Of a DNA stretch of 64,000 nucleotides, positions 21,797-31,166 are shown piece by piece; the first letter of the stretch is position 1, and each line of letters opens with the position of its first letter. This DNA is from Vibrio sp. NTOU-M3 (lineage in GTDB: Bacteria; Pseudomonadota; Gammaproteobacteria; Enterobacterales; Vibrionaceae): assembly GCF_040869035.1 (NCBI RefSeq), contig NZ_CP162101.1, forward strand, positions 1,240,001-1,304,000, given 5' to 3'. The position numbers and the translations under genes were made by a program. The notes beneath the pieces were generated by a model. It ran no database searches. It was not told the origin of the DNA and saw nothing but the letters and a program-made list of their open reading frames with translations.

Positions 21797-21815
21797 AATG
21801 ATAATGATTGTCATT
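21797..21815. promoter_or_regulatory. Fur box upstream of the ABC importer operon
   Basis: AATGATAAT-G-ATTGTCATT is a 9-1-9 inverted repeat with a single mismatch and fits the Vibrio-type Fur pattern with AATGA and TCATT ends at every fixed position. It lies between the minus-strand importer operon (start 21739) and the plus-strand small membrane gene (start 21949), and is better placed for the importer. Confidence 0.85.
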
Positions 21816-21948
21816 CATGTTAGTGAACGGCAGACGTTATAAGACATGTGTCATCAAATCAGGTTTTTTGAGATCTATTTAGCTGCTTATTTGGTACAAA
21901 AGTTCGACAATACAGATGTGTACTAAAGATGTATATGAGGGTGATGCT

Positions 21949-22140
21949 ATGAACAGAAAGCTTGGTCGAGTCATGTCTTTGAGCAGGATGCTGTCGTTTG
22001 TCGCGTTTTTAACCGCTACGTTTGCTTGGGTACTGGAAATGCCCGTGTTGTTGTATGCAGCGGTAACCTGCTTAGTCATCAGTGGCGGCATTTACATGGT
22101 CGAAAAACGTAAGGTACACCAAGATGAGAAGAGCGCCTAA
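21949..22140 (+). CDS. Small two-helix membrane protein, hypothetical
   Basis: Protein of 63 residues. The ATG at 21949 follows a GAGGG ribosome site; an earlier in-frame start at 21916 has none. Two hydrophobic stretches (about 10-26 and 30-45) separated by a short turn and a basic C-terminus (VEKRKVHQDEKSA) suggest an inner-membrane hairpin. No family recognised. It is divergent from the Fur-box importer and might share that regulation. Its stop codon lies in the loop of the terminator hairpin. Confidence 0.6.
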   Translation: MNRKLGRVMSLSRMLSFVAFLTATFAWVLEMPVLLYAAVTCLVISGGIYMVEKRKVHQDEKSA

Positions 22141-22152
22141 TGGCGCTCTTTG
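22129..22152. terminator. Terminator shared by the small membrane gene and aldB
   Basis: GAGCGCC / GGCGCTC stem of 7 bp with a TAAT loop that contains the upstream gene's TAA stop. A T3 tail follows on the plus strand and TTCTC on the minus strand. Confidence 0.75.
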
Positions 22153-22158
22153 CTGATA

Positions 22159-23679
22159 TTAAAAGAATCCAAGCGGATTGACATCGTAACTTATCAATAA
22201 ATTTTTGGTGTTTTGATAGTGATCGAGCATCATTTTATGAGTTTCGCGCCCAATACCCGATTTTTTGTAGCCACCGAAGGCTGCATGAGCAGGGTAGGCA
22301 TGGTAACAGTTGACCCAAATTCGCCCAGCTTCAATGTTGCGTCCCATGCGATAAGCAAGATTCGCATCTCGTGTCCAGACACCAGCTCCCAACCCATATT
22401 CGGTATCATTCGCAATCTGCAGGGCTTCCTGTTCGTCTTTGAAGGTCGTAATCGCGATGACAGGTCCAAAAATTTCTTCTTGGAACACGCGCATTTTGTT
22501 ATTGCCTTTTAGCATAGTGGGTTGGATGTAATACCCACTGCCTAAATCAGCATCTTGTTCAGCGATTTGTCCTCCGAGTAAAACTTGCGCTCCTTCTTGG
22601 CGTCCGATTTCGAGATAGCTCAGAATCTTATCAAATTGCTCTTGCGACGCTTGTGCGCCAACCTGAGTATCGGTATCAAGCGGGTTACCTTGCTTGATGG
22701 TTTTTGCTCTTTCTACCACTTTGTTAATGAATTTGTCGTAAATGGACTCATGGATCAGAACTCGTGAAGGACAGGTACACACTTCCCCTTGGTTGAAGAA
22801 CGCAAGTAACATCCCTTCCACGCATTTATCTAAGTACGCATCTTCATAGTCAAAGACGTCTGGGAAGTAAATATTGGGTGATTTACCGCCAAGTTCGACC
22901 GTGGAAGGAATCAAACTTTCAGCCGCACATTTCAATATATGATTGCCCACTTCGGTTGAGCCGGTAAAAGCAAGCTTTGCAATGCGATTGCTGGTTGCAA
23001 GTGCTTGACCCGCTTCGTGGCCAAAACCGTTGACGACATTGATGACACCCGGTGGGATCAAATCACCAATTTTTTCCATCAAAACCAGAATTGATGTTGG
23101 CGTTTGTTCTGCAGGTTTTAAAACCACGCAGCAACCTGCGGCCAGTGCAGGGGCAAGTTTCCATGCTGCCATTAACATCGGGAAGTTCCATGGAATGATT
23201 TGACCTACCACGCCGATGGGTTCAGGAAAATGATAGCTGGCGGTATGAGTATCTAACTCAGCAGCGCTGCCTTCTTGCGCACGGATGCAACCAGCAAAAT
23301 AGCGAAAGTGGTCGACGACGAGAGGGAGGTCGGCGGCTAAGGTTTCGCGAACGGGTTTGCCGTTTTCCCATGTTTCTGCAACGGCTAATTCTTCAAGATT
23401 TTGCTCAATACGATCGGCGATTTTGAGCAGTAAGTTAGAACGTTCTGTCACACTGGTTTGAGCCCATTGAGTGCGCACTGCATGAGCAGCATCAAGGGCG
23501 AGATTAATGTCTGCTTCACCTGAACGTGCAACCTTGCAGTATGGTTGGCCATTGACTGGTGAAGTATTATCAAAATACTCCCCCTTGACGGGTTTTACCC
23601 ATTCCCCACCAATGAAATTATCGTAGTGAGATTTGAAGTTAACAATGGCATTCTCAGTTCCCGGCTGTGCGTAAATCAT
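22159..23679 (-). CDS. aldB: NAD(P)-dependent aldehyde dehydrogenase AldB/ExaC type
   Basis: Oxidises aldehydes, typically acetaldehyde, to the acid in the cytoplasm. It has 506 residues with cofactor segment [14 protein letters not shown] (161-174), FTGSTEVG (238-245), general base Glu262 in VELGGKSPN and catalytic Cys301 in [12 protein letters not shown]. This is closest in pattern to E. coli AldB and Pseudomonas ExaC. It is divergent from an AcoR-like sigma-54 activator, and a -24/-12 promoter lies upstream, so expression is probably induced by the aldehyde, alcohol or acetoin sensed by that activator. Confidence 0.93.
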   Translation of the reverse strand: MIYAQPGTENAIVNFKSHYDNFIGGEWVKPVKGEYFDNTSPVNGQPYCKVARSGEADINLALDAAHAVRTQWAQTSVTERSNLLLKIADRIEQNLEELAVAETWENGKPVRETLAADLPLVVDHFRYFAGCIRAQEGSAAELDTHTASYHFPEPIGVVGQIIPWNFPMLMAAWKLAPALAAGCCVVLKPAEQTPTSILVLMEKIGDLIPPGVINVVNGFGHEAGQALATSNRIAKLAFTGSTEVGNHILKCAAESLIPSTVELGGKSPNIYFPDVFDYEDAYLDKCVEGMLLAFFNQGEVCTCPSRVLIHESIYDKFINKVVERAKTIKQGNPLDTDTQVGAQASQEQFDKILSYLEIGRQEGAQVLLGGQIAEQDADLGSGYYIQPTMLKGNNKMRVFQEEIFGPVIAITTFKDEQEALQIANDTEYGLGAGVWTRDANLAYRMGRNIEAGRIWVNCYHAYPAHAAFGGYKKSGIGRETHKMMLDHYQNTKNLLISYDVNPLGFF

Positions 23680-23744
23680 AGTTCGTTCCTTCTTGTTACT
23701 TGCATTATCAACGCGTTAAAAAGCGTTCCGTTTAGCGGATATAA

Positions 23745-23761
23745 CGCAAGTCACAGGCCAG
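23745..23761 (-). promoter_or_regulatory. Sigma-54 promoter of aldB
   Basis: On the minus strand TGGC-CTG-TGAC-TTGC gives the GG and GC doublets at the invariant -24/-12 spacing. The -12 element is about 67 bp before the aldB start. The divergent gene encodes a sigma-54 activator, which supports the call. Confidence 0.75.
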
Positions 23762-23869
23762 CTCTGAAAAGCTTGTTGTTAAATTAATGTAAAACTATGA
23801 TTACCAATTAATAACAACTGTGTCAGAGTCATCTTTGAACTGAAAGATAGCCGCATTGAGGCTGTTCAT

Positions 23870-23886
23870 TGTTCAAAAATGGAACA
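23870..23886. promoter_or_regulatory. Inverted repeat TGTTC-N7-GAACA, possible activator site
   Basis: A 5-bp-arm palindrome lies about 115 bp upstream of the aldB -24 element and 28 bp before the chosen activator start. The location suits an upstream activating sequence for the AcoR-like protein, and could also allow autoregulation. Confidence 0.5.
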
Positions 23887-23913
23887 CTCAATTTGTTTAA
23901 AAGTGGTACAGCT

Positions 23914-25656
23914 ATGGAACTTCAAACGCATCTTGCTACTGACTGGCTTCGTTCTTCTTGGTCCCGTTCGAGTGACGCTGGGTTAACTGAGCGCCGTAAA
24001 CCTGAGGATATTCACGTGTCAGGTGTGTTGTTAAAAGAGCGTCAATATAAGGCGACACAGTTGATAGAAGCGGTTGAACGCAGTGCGTTACCTTTGTTTA
24101 ATCAGGTTTTGGCTCGCAGTGATAGTCGATTGATACTGTCTGATGTGGAAGGGGTGATTATTGCTAGCTGGGGACAAGAGCATTTTAGAGAGAAGTTAAC
24201 GACGATTGCGCTCAGTTCGGGAGCTTGTTGGCAAGAAAAGATAAAAGGGACCAATGCCATTGGTACTGCTTTAGTCGAGAAAAAAGCTGTCTCAGTTATA
24301 GGTGATCAGCATTATATTCGTCATCACCGATTCATTAGTTGTTCAGCGAGTCCTTTATGTGATCATCAAGGGCAATTGTTAGGTGTGTTAGACATCACCA
24401 CAGAGCAAAGTAAACACGACACCGCGGTACAGCTGTTGGTTCAAAACATGGTTCAGTTGGTTGAAAACCATTTGCTGAGTCAGGTTCCAAAAGGCGCTAT
24501 TCGCCTTGATTTAGCCATGGATAAGTCCGTTCTGCATACCGGATGGCAAGGTATTGTCATTGCTGATGAACAGGGCCAAATCCTCGCTCATAATCAAGTC
24601 GCCTCACAGTTGCTCGCACAGGGGCAATTGGTCGGTTCGAGTATTGAACAACTACACTCGCATCGCAATAGCCTAGTGATGGAAAAGCAGTTTCTGACAC
24701 AAGCTAAAAAACGCCGCAGAACAGTGAGCGCTTCTTGTGAGCTGCACATGGGGGATCATCGTGTTGAAGCGGCATGGCAACAAGCCAATAAAGTGATTGG
24801 TAAAGATATTCCATTGCTGATTGAGGGAGAAACAGGCGTTGGCAAAAGTGAATTTGTTAAAGCATTGCACCGTCACGGGGAGCGCAAATCGGGCGCGTTA
24901 GTCACCGTGAATTGTGGCGCATTACCAAAAGATTTAATAGAGTCCGAATTGTTTGGTTATGTTGCTGGTGCTTTCACAGGAGCCAATCCTAAAGGGAATA
25001 TCGGCAAAGTAAGGCAGGCACATGGAGGCATTTTATTTCTTGATGAAATTGGAGAAATGCCTTTAGAAGCGCAGGTTCGCTTATTACATGTGTTGCAAGA
25101 TAAACAGGTAGTTCCTGTTGGTGCAACATCGAGCTTTGATGTTGACCTTCAAATTATCGCCGCAACGCACCAGAACTTACGTTTGCTTGTTGAGAAAGGA
25201 GAGTTTCGCCAAGATCTGTACTACCGTCTCAATGGGTTATTGGTGCAGTTGCCTCCATTGCGAGAACGTGATGATCGTCGTGAGATGATAAAACGCATTC
25301 ATCAGAAATATCATTCTTCTGACCAGTCACTATGTCCTCACTTATTACGCAGCTTAGATCAATACCATTGGCCCGGGAATTTTCGCGAGCTTGATAACTT
25401 ACTAAAAGTGGCCACATTGATTGCCAGCGAAGAAAAAATATTGAGTTTGGCGCACATTCCTGCCCATTTGATGGATGAATTGGTAAAAAACAAAAAAGTT
25501 GCTAACCAAGATATGCCCAATTTAAAGAGCGCTGTTGATGATGCCTTAGTGCGTACGTACCAAGCGCAAAAAGGGAATATCAGTAAAACTTCTCGGGTGT
25601 TAGGGGTAAGCCGCAATACGATTTATCGTAAACTGAAAGCGATGGGGATTCTTTAG
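23914..25656 (+). CDS. AcoR-like sigma-54-dependent activator
   Basis: Transcription activator of 580 residues. An N-terminal GAF-like sensor region (about 60-200) carries conserved stretches such as WQEKIKGTNAIGTAL and HHRFISCSASPL. It is followed by a PAS-like linker, an AAA+ domain with Walker A GETGVGKS and the GAFTGA loop that contacts sigma-54, and a Fis-type helix-turn-helix at the end (ISKTSRVLGVSRNTIYRKL). ATG 23914 is preferred. A longer TTG start at 23869 would run through an inverted repeat. AcoR-type proteins respond to acetoin or acetaldehyde. Its divergent target is aldB. Confidence 0.9.
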   Translation: MELQTHLATDWLRSSWSRSSDAGLTERRKPEDIHVSGVLLKERQYKATQLIEAVERSALPLFNQVLARSDSRLILSDVEGVIIASWGQEHFREKLTTIALSSGACWQEKIKGTNAIGTALVEKKAVSVIGDQHYIRHHRFISCSASPLCDHQGQLLGVLDITTEQSKHDTAVQLLVQNMVQLVENHLLSQVPKGAIRLDLAMDKSVLHTGWQGIVIADEQGQILAHNQVASQLLAQGQLVGSSIEQLHSHRNSLVMEKQFLTQAKKRRRTVSASCELHMGDHRVEAAWQQANKVIGKDIPLLIEGETGVGKSEFVKALHRHGERKSGALVTVNCGALPKDLIESELFGYVAGAFTGANPKGNIGKVRQAHGGILFLDEIGEMPLEAQVRLLHVLQDKQVVPVGATSSFDVDLQIIAATHQNLRLLVEKGEFRQDLYYRLNGLLVQLPPLRERDDRREMIKRIHQKYHSSDQSLCPHLLRSLDQYHWPGNFRELDNLLKVATLIASEEKILSLAHIPAHLMDELVKNKKVANQDMPNLKSAVDDALVRTYQAQKGNISKTSRVLGVSRNTIYRKLKAMGIL

Positions 25657-25683
25657 TCTCAAGCCAGTATTTATTCCCGTCAA

Positions 25684-25712
25684 AAAAGAGCACCAACTTG
25701 GTGCTCTTTTTA
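25684..25712. terminator. Bidirectional terminator
   Basis: AAAAGAGCACCAA / TTGGTGCTCTTTT, a long perfect stem with A- and T-tracts on the two sides. It separates the convergent activator and receptor operons. Confidence 0.93.
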
Positions 25713-25725
25713 CGTATGGCTAAGA

Positions 25726-27009
25726 CTATTTTCTTCTCAATCCAATAACTAACGTAAAGCTAAGCAGTAGCATATGGATGATTCCGAAACTACCAGCTGA
25801 GGACACTTTGCTCTCTTTTACTTGCTTATCGCCTAACGTATTTTCAGCGAGCGCCAATGTGATTTGATAACGCTCGCCGCTACTATTAGTTGCCAGCCAT
25901 GGTGAATGTTCAGACAAGGAAACAACAACCGTTTTTGGGTTCGGTCTTTGTATGTCTTGTGCATTGACGAGCTGGTAGTTGTTCGTTGAATCTTCGTTGA
26001 ATGCGTACACCACAAGCTTCTCAGGGAGAGAATGAGAGAAGTTTAGTGATACGGTTTGCTTGGAAGTGAGCGCTGATGTTTTATCAAACTCAAGAGAAAG
26101 ATTTCCCCAAGAATACGCAAGTCCGGGTTGGCCGAGTGTGGAATCTAGCTCGGCAAAGTCGTCGCTACTATCAGGAGCAGAAACAGGTCGTTGCATTGAG
26201 CCAACGGCTGCGTAACGTACTTCAAGCTCTGATGAGGTTTCGATATTCAATGTTTGCTGATTCTGGGTGTTTAACCCGTAGACATGGTGGGCACTGTAAG
26301 CTGTATCCCCATATTCTAGAGCATCAATGATGGAATCGTTATCGGAATCGAGTGGGGTAGACAAATCGCCGCCTATTTCGTCCCAATCCGTTATACCATC
26401 ATTGTCGCTGTCGAAGGAATCAGGGTTTAAACCAAGCGCTAGTGCTTGATGGTCATCAATACCATCCAAGTTACTATCAACCCCAACTTGTACCGCACTG
26501 CCGGAGAGATCCGGTTCAATTGTTAAAGGAAAGACATTCGGGATTTGGGTTCCTACAATACCGTCGGGACCATCAGTTTCCCAATCAAGAGTTTGGATCT
26601 TGAGCGTAGCACCATCAGTTTCTACAGAGAAGCGGGTAGTGGTGTTCGCCATTGGGTTACCAAGCCCCGGATGATAAATCTGTAGTGCATAATGCAAAGT
26701 TATGGTGTCATCGCTATTGCGAGTAAAACGAAGTACATCTTCATCTGGGTTGGCATTATTAAGATCATGCAATGCGTAGTTAAAGCCGACGGACAAGGTT
26801 GTTCCTGATACCGTTGCCGTATCGTTATCAAAATCCCAGCGCCACTCAGGTTTACTTACTCCAAAACCAAGCACATTGCCAAGTGGTGCTGCGCGCATAG
26901 TGATGTGATACTGTCCTTGGTAAACCCCGCTATCCGGAATCATGGCATTGGAGATTCCTGATGCGGTTATTGCTAACAAGCAGGCTACGGGGAAGGCGGG
27001 TTTTACCAT
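25726..27009 (-). CDS. Exported WDFD-domain protein with calcium-type repeats and C-terminal anchor
   Basis: Protein of 427 residues: Sec signal peptide (1-22), then a domain of about 150 residues (SGVYQGQYHITM ... WRWDFD ... FPLTIEPDLSGSA). That domain recurs in the 29093 and 30602 gene products. Thrombospondin type-3-like acidic repeats follow (DSNLDGIDD, DSDNDGITD, DSDNDSIID), then a beta-rich segment. The end is a Ser/Gly stretch, a membrane helix and RRK, resembling GlyGly-CTERM sorting tails, although Ser-Ala-Gly replaces the Gly pair. It is last in the operon, overlapping the TonB receptor gene by 7 bp. It probably works with that receptor on the cell surface. Function unknown. Confidence 0.7.
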   Translation of the reverse strand: MVKPAFPVACLLAITASGISNAMIPDSGVYQGQYHITMRAAPLGNVLGFGVSKPEWRWDFDNDTATVSGTTLSVGFNYALHDLNNANPDEDVLRFTRNSDDTITLHYALQIYHPGLGNPMANTTTRFSVETDGATLKIQTLDWETDGPDGIVGTQIPNVFPLTIEPDLSGSAVQVGVDSNLDGIDDHQALALGLNPDSFDSDNDGITDWDEIGGDLSTPLDSDNDSIIDALEYGDTAYSAHHVYGLNTQNQQTLNIETSSELEVRYAAVGSMQRPVSAPDSSDDFAELDSTLGQPGLAYSWGNLSLEFDKTSALTSKQTVSLNFSHSLPEKLVVYAFNEDSTNNYQLVNAQDIQRPNPKTVVVSLSEHSPWLATNSSGERYQITLALAENTLGDKQVKESKVSSAGSFGIIHMLLLSFTLVIGLRRK

Positions 27010-29090
27010 GAGTAGGTTGCTCCTAAAATTGCGTTCGTTCCCGGTCCGGGGATAAAGGTAGGAAGATCAGGCGCACCTTGGCCACGAATAGCGTAAGCCG
27101 TTTGATAATTGGTATTCGTCAGGTTGTTGATTTCCAAAAAGACACGCAGAGACTCTGTCGTTTCATACCCCACTTTTAAACCAAGAAGGAAATAAGGATC
27201 TTGGGTGTTTGCTGTGTTATTGACGTGATCGGTATAGGTTTCTTGAGGCTGCCAAGTAAAGTTTGGCGTAATGCGCCAGCCCACTGCGAGTTTGTAGTCC
27301 AATTCCCCTTGAATCAGGTGAACAGGGACCCCTGCAATGTTATTACCCTGATATACCCCGTCCTCAAAATAAAAATGGCTCCAGTTATAAAGTAACTTGG
27401 CATTCAATGCATCCTGGGCAGTAAGGAGACCATCAATAGAGTAAGTCAGCATGGTTTCCAAACCGTGGTGAATGGTTTTTCCTTGGTAGTTAATGGTTTT
27501 TCCGTTGACTGCAAAATCATCGACGACGGATATCAGTTCATCTTGTACAACGGAATAATACCAAGATGCATTGAGCGAAAACGCATTAAACTGCCAATTG
27601 ATGCCGAGTTCGCTGGTCAATGCGGTTTGGGCGCTCAGTTCGTTGATATAAACGTGGTTATTAAGTGGGTCGGTAGGATTTGCCGATACGGTTGCCAGTT
27701 GCCAAAAGTTCGGTGCCTCAGAGCTGCCACTGATGTTAGCGTATACCCGTTTACCTTGTTCCCATTGATAAATAAGACCAAGTTTAGGATTGAGTAACTG
27801 GTATTCAAACGAGCTGTCGAGCAAGCCTGCGGAATAGGTATCAGTAATCTCTCTTTGATTTAAAACCCATTGCAAGGCCGCGATGGTCGAGAAACCATCT
27901 ATCCATTCATATCTAAGCTGACTGCCTAAGGTGATGTTGTGAGCCTCTAACTCCAAGTTTGCAAAAGTAGTCATGAGTTCGCCGGTTACCGGATGCACTG
28001 AGGCAAATTCACGCGGCATACTTCCACTATTGGCTTGTAAGAATAAAAGCAATTCACGCGTTAAGTAGTCATCTGAAACAAGATTCAATGTTGTGCTGGC
28101 ATCTAAACCTAGATTTCTATTTCTTGTATCCGCTTGCGTCAGTGGGTTTCTAAATTGATCATCAAGCGCCTCGTAGTAAATCCCAAAACGGCTTTCAGTT
28201 GTATCTGTCTGCCAATGCGTTTGATTGGCCACACGTAGCTGACGTGTATTTCTGAATGGCTTTCTCACCGGAATATTTAATAGGGTGTCCATTGGTTCAC
28301 TACCTTCACCCATGACTTGATCGGGGGATTCAATCGCACGTTGCTTGGTGAGCAGAAACGGGATCTCAAAGTCATTTTCAGCCACAGTGAGGTAAGTGCG
28401 GTTTTGCCAACCTTTTTGTTGATAACCAATGTTGAGCGTAAGACTGCCACGTTGAGCCGCACTGTGATTACGATAACCTTCACGCTCACTATAGGTCGTA
28501 CTTAATAAGAAGTCCCAATTCTGTTTTTGGTTCGCTAACGTTAGGTTACCTTTGTACATCTCATATGAGCCCAGTTCGAGCTGAGCGAGATTACGGCTGT
28601 TCAAACCATTTTTAGCATGGAAGTTAATCGCGCCGCCAAGGGTTGTCGCGCCATAGCGCATTGCATTTGCGCCTCGATAAACGGAGAGCCATTTAGCCTG
28701 CTCAGGATCAGTGAGGCCAATCACAAACGAGCCATCAGCTTGATTGAGTGCCAGCCCGTCACTGAGCAACTGAATTCCTCGGTTTACTGGGTTATCTTGC
28801 AAGCCAGAACCACGAATATTGATTCTCGGTTGATCGTTGCCGCCAAAAAACTCTTGCACCACAATTCCAGTTTGTTGGTTAAGTACTTTTGCCAGAGATG
28901 ATTGGCTACCTGCAAGCTGTTTGGTTTCAATTAAGTTTGTTCCCCCTGCGACGTTATCAAGTTGTTCACGAATCAGGAGGATTTCAGCCTCATCCTGAGA
29001 CGCTTCGATAACGATCACTTCACTTTGAGCAGCAGAGAAGGGGCTTAGCCATAGCAGCCCCATAAGTAACGTATTTCCACGCGGTGTCAT
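27003..29090 (-). CDS. TonB-dependent outer-membrane receptor
   Basis: Receptor that would import a metal complex or similar ligand across the outer membrane using TonB energy. It has 695 residues: signal peptide, plug domain (about 45-160, with INIRGSGLQDNPVNRG and the YRGANAMRYGATTLGGAINF segment), then a 22-strand-type barrel ending in an aromatic residue (GATYSW). The ATG at 29090 is 5 bp after AGGAG; a GTG at 29096 is the alternative. It sits inside an operon with three exported paralogues and two Fur boxes, which points to iron or another metal, but the ligand is unknown. Confidence 0.9.
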   Translation of the reverse strand: MTPRGNTLLMGLLWLSPFSAAQSEVIVIEASQDEAEILLIREQLDNVAGGTNLIETKQLAGSQSSLAKVLNQQTGIVVQEFFGGNDQPRINIRGSGLQDNPVNRGIQLLSDGLALNQADGSFVIGLTDPEQAKWLSVYRGANAMRYGATTLGGAINFHAKNGLNSRNLAQLELGSYEMYKGNLTLANQKQNWDFLLSTTYSEREGYRNHSAAQRGSLTLNIGYQQKGWQNRTYLTVAENDFEIPFLLTKQRAIESPDQVMGEGSEPMDTLLNIPVRKPFRNTRQLRVANQTHWQTDTTESRFGIYYEALDDQFRNPLTQADTRNRNLGLDASTTLNLVSDDYLTRELLLFLQANSGSMPREFASVHPVTGELMTTFANLELEAHNITLGSQLRYEWIDGFSTIAALQWVLNQREITDTYSAGLLDSSFEYQLLNPKLGLIYQWEQGKRVYANISGSSEAPNFWQLATVSANPTDPLNNHVYINELSAQTALTSELGINWQFNAFSLNASWYYSVVQDELISVVDDFAVNGKTINYQGKTIHHGLETMLTYSIDGLLTAQDALNAKLLYNWSHFYFEDGVYQGNNIAGVPVHLIQGELDYKLAVGWRITPNFTWQPQETYTDHVNNTANTQDPYFLLGLKVGYETTESLRVFLEINNLTNTNYQTAYAIRGQGAPDLPTFIPGPGTNAILGATYSW

Positions 29091-29092
29091 AC

Positions 29093-30544
29093 TCACTCCT
29101 GATGACCTTTACGCTTTCTTAATCCAAGGCCCGCTAAAGCGAGTAACGATAACCAGCCGGTACTACCGCCGGAGCTTTCAGCGCTTTGTACTGATGGGGT
29201 AGGTTCAGGTGACGTGGGTGGCGTTACCTCTGGTGGTGTTGAGCGTTGTTCTGGCGCTGCAAAAATATAGTTTGCGACGACAGTCGGTAACTTATCCGGA
29301 TTGGAGAGTGTTAGGTCAATTTTGTCGTTGTTTTCGACCCATTGTTGTTTGGTAAACGACTGAACAAATGCTCCTGCTTCTAAACTAAACCCTTTGGTTA
29401 CTCGATAGATTTCTAGTCCTTCAGGTTTGTCAGTCATCAATATTTCAATATTAATGGTGTCATCTGCCGCCGGGTTGTCAATATTGAACTCAATATGGCC
29501 ATACTGATAATCCAAAGGGTCACCATGTTCATTTTGTTGTGGTGGTAATTCTCCGACTAAGGTATGCGTAGGCTCAATGCTCAGGTCTAACGGGTGCGAA
29601 GATACGTTGTAAATGCGTTGAGCATCTGGCGTGGCAATGGTGATTCGATTTTGTGTTTGAAGTTTTAAGCCGGAAGCAATTGCATTGTTGTTTGCAGCAG
29701 AGCCAGCTTCTAATGCGTCGCTTAAACCGTCGTTATCTGAATCTTTGCCTCTGATGTAAATTGGTGTTTCTATAATATCGTCAAGGTTGTCACCATCGGT
29801 GTCACCGGATATTGGGTCTAAACCTAGCAAGTTGGCTACCGTATCTGTGATTCCATCGCTGTTTGTATCTGTCATAGGGTCTTTGACTAGATTAGGAGAG
29901 CGATACTCAATTTGTACCGTTGCTGGAAAGACGTTTTCGATACGCGTGCCTGGTACATTGTCAGCAGGGATTCCATCCTCAACATCTGCTGTCGTTATAT
30001 TCAGAGAGCCATCATCATTTTGTGAGATGTCTAAATGAGTCGTTGTAAGACCGATTGGATAATCATCGACACCCGGAACAGGAAATGGTGGAACGATATA
30101 TTTCTTCTGAGCATAGGCCAGCTTGTATAAGCCAGTCGCTGATTCGTACTCAAAAGGAATCGTGATTTCATCTAGGTGATTGATTTGAACGTTACTGTCT
30201 GCCCGCTTGTTTTCCAGTTCGTTAGCATTAAAAGCCTGAAATGGTACATAAATCATGTTTAGGGCAAAGAGCGTGCTTCCTCCAATGGTAACCGTTTGGC
30301 TATCAAAGTCCCAAATCCAGAAACCGTCATGGGTTGTTGTACCTAATACTTTATATTTCTCGCCATTGTATTCGCCGTCTAATGCATTTTCTGGCCAAGG
30401 CATGCCGTTCACACCGTTGTCACGATGTGCATTCATGGTTACTGAGTAGCCTCCGACATAAACACCACTGAGGTTTTGTGCTATGGCTGGAGTTGAAAGA
30501 GAAAAGGCCGCGGCCATAAGGCACGCTAGTCGATGCGGTTTCAT
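29093..30544 (-). CDS. Exported WDFD-domain protein with GlyGly-CTERM tail
   Basis: Protein of 483 residues: signal peptide ending PAIAQ, then a version of the shared domain (SGVYVGGYSVTM ... WIWDFDSQTVTIGG ... ENVFPATVQIEY) enlarged by insertions. Calcium-type repeats follow (DTNSDGITD, DTDGDNLDD, DSDNDGLSD), then a beta domain, a Pro/Thr-rich linker (about 440-460) and a clear GlyGly-CTERM tail (SSGGSTGWLSLLALAGLGLRKRK). Such tails are processed by rhombosortase, with export through the type II system. It overlaps the downstream receptor gene and follows the 30602 gene across a hairpin. Probably a surface-attached partner of the receptor; the activity is unknown. Confidence 0.75.
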   Translation of the reverse strand: MKPHRLACLMAAAFSLSTPAIAQNLSGVYVGGYSVTMNAHRDNGVNGMPWPENALDGEYNGEKYKVLGTTTHDGFWIWDFDSQTVTIGGSTLFALNMIYVPFQAFNANELENKRADSNVQINHLDEITIPFEYESATGLYKLAYAQKKYIVPPFPVPGVDDYPIGLTTTHLDISQNDDGSLNITTADVEDGIPADNVPGTRIENVFPATVQIEYRSPNLVKDPMTDTNSDGITDTVANLLGLDPISGDTDGDNLDDIIETPIYIRGKDSDNDGLSDALEAGSAANNNAIASGLKLQTQNRITIATPDAQRIYNVSSHPLDLSIEPTHTLVGELPPQQNEHGDPLDYQYGHIEFNIDNPAADDTINIEILMTDKPEGLEIYRVTKGFSLEAGAFVQSFTKQQWVENNDKIDLTLSNPDKLPTVVANYIFAAPEQRSTPPEVTPPTSPEPTPSVQSAESSGGSTGWLSLLALAGLGLRKRKGHQE

Positions 30545-30565
30545 TGTTGAGTCCTTTGTGAGAGA

Positions 30566-30587
30566 AAGGTGGCACTCAGGCCACCTT
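30566..30587 (-). other. Intercistronic hairpin inside the receptor operon
   Basis: AAGGTGGC / GCCACCTT, 8-bp stem with a 6-nt loop, between the 30602 and 29093 genes. The minus-strand sequence after it lacks a T-run, so it is more likely an mRNA stabiliser or partial attenuator, favouring high expression of the small upstream protein. Confidence 0.65.
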
Positions 30588-30601
30588 AAGTAGACTAAAA
30601 A

Positions 30602-31093
30602 CTATTGAGCTGAGCCGGTCCAGTTAAGCTCGATATCCCAAGGGAAAATCCCGTAAATGGCTTCGCCGATCACACCATCGTTGTCAGAATCGAGCGTTTT
30701 GAACTCAAGTCCAAAGCCAGTGTCAGTGATCTCAAATACGGTTTTAGTACGTGATTTTGGGAAACCATAAAGAGGGTTATATGCTTGGAAGACATAATCG
30801 ATTGTGTAGGTACCGTCGCCATTATCAGTGAGCGAGATTGGATCGTGAGCTTTATAACCTACGGGGAATGGAGCGAATGAGCTTTTGATAAAACCTGCAT
30901 TTATCGTTACGGTTTTATTGTCAAAATCCCACTTCCAATCGTTACGTTGAGTACTTTTGGCCATCAAGCGATCTGAAGTTGTACGTACTTCTAACTGATA
31001 GTCACCGTTGTAAGAACCGCTAATTCCAGAGGTGCCTGCCGCAAATGCTGACGTAGACAAAAGTGCAAGTGAAAGGGCTGTTAACTTATGCAT
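30602..31093 (-). CDS. Small exported WDFD-domain protein
   Basis: Protein of 163 residues consisting of a signal peptide (ending SAFA) and one copy of the domain shared with its two larger neighbours: SGSYNGDYQLEV, WKWDFDNKTVTI, one DSDNDGVIG loop and IFPWDIELNWTGSA at the end. It has no membrane anchor, so it should be periplasmic or secreted. The ATG follows GGAG. Its own promoter region (31094-31184) carries a Fur box and a TGAC-N4-GTCA palindrome. It may be a soluble ligand-binding version of the domain; that is a guess. Confidence 0.75.
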   Translation of the reverse strand: MHKLTALSLALLSTSAFAAGTSGISGSYNGDYQLEVRTTSDRLMAKSTQRNDWKWDFDNKTVTINAGFIKSSFAPFPVGYKAHDPISLTDNGDGTYTIDYVFQAYNPLYGFPKSRTKTVFEITDTGFGLEFKTLDSDNDGVIGEAIYGIFPWDIELNWTGSAQ

Positions 31094-31117
31094 GATATTT
31101 CTCCATCTATTTATGCA

Positions 31118-31136
31118 AATGATTATTGTTCTCGTT
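31118..31136. promoter_or_regulatory. Probable Fur box upstream of the small WDFD-domain gene
   Basis: Matches the AATGA...TCATT-type Vibrio Fur pattern at 13 of 16 fixed positions by eye. It is centred about 45 bp from the TGAC palindrome at 31167-31178, the same arrangement as at the promoter upstream of the operon. Confidence 0.55.
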
Positions 31137-31166
31137 TATTTTGTGTCACGAAATACATTGCTCAAA

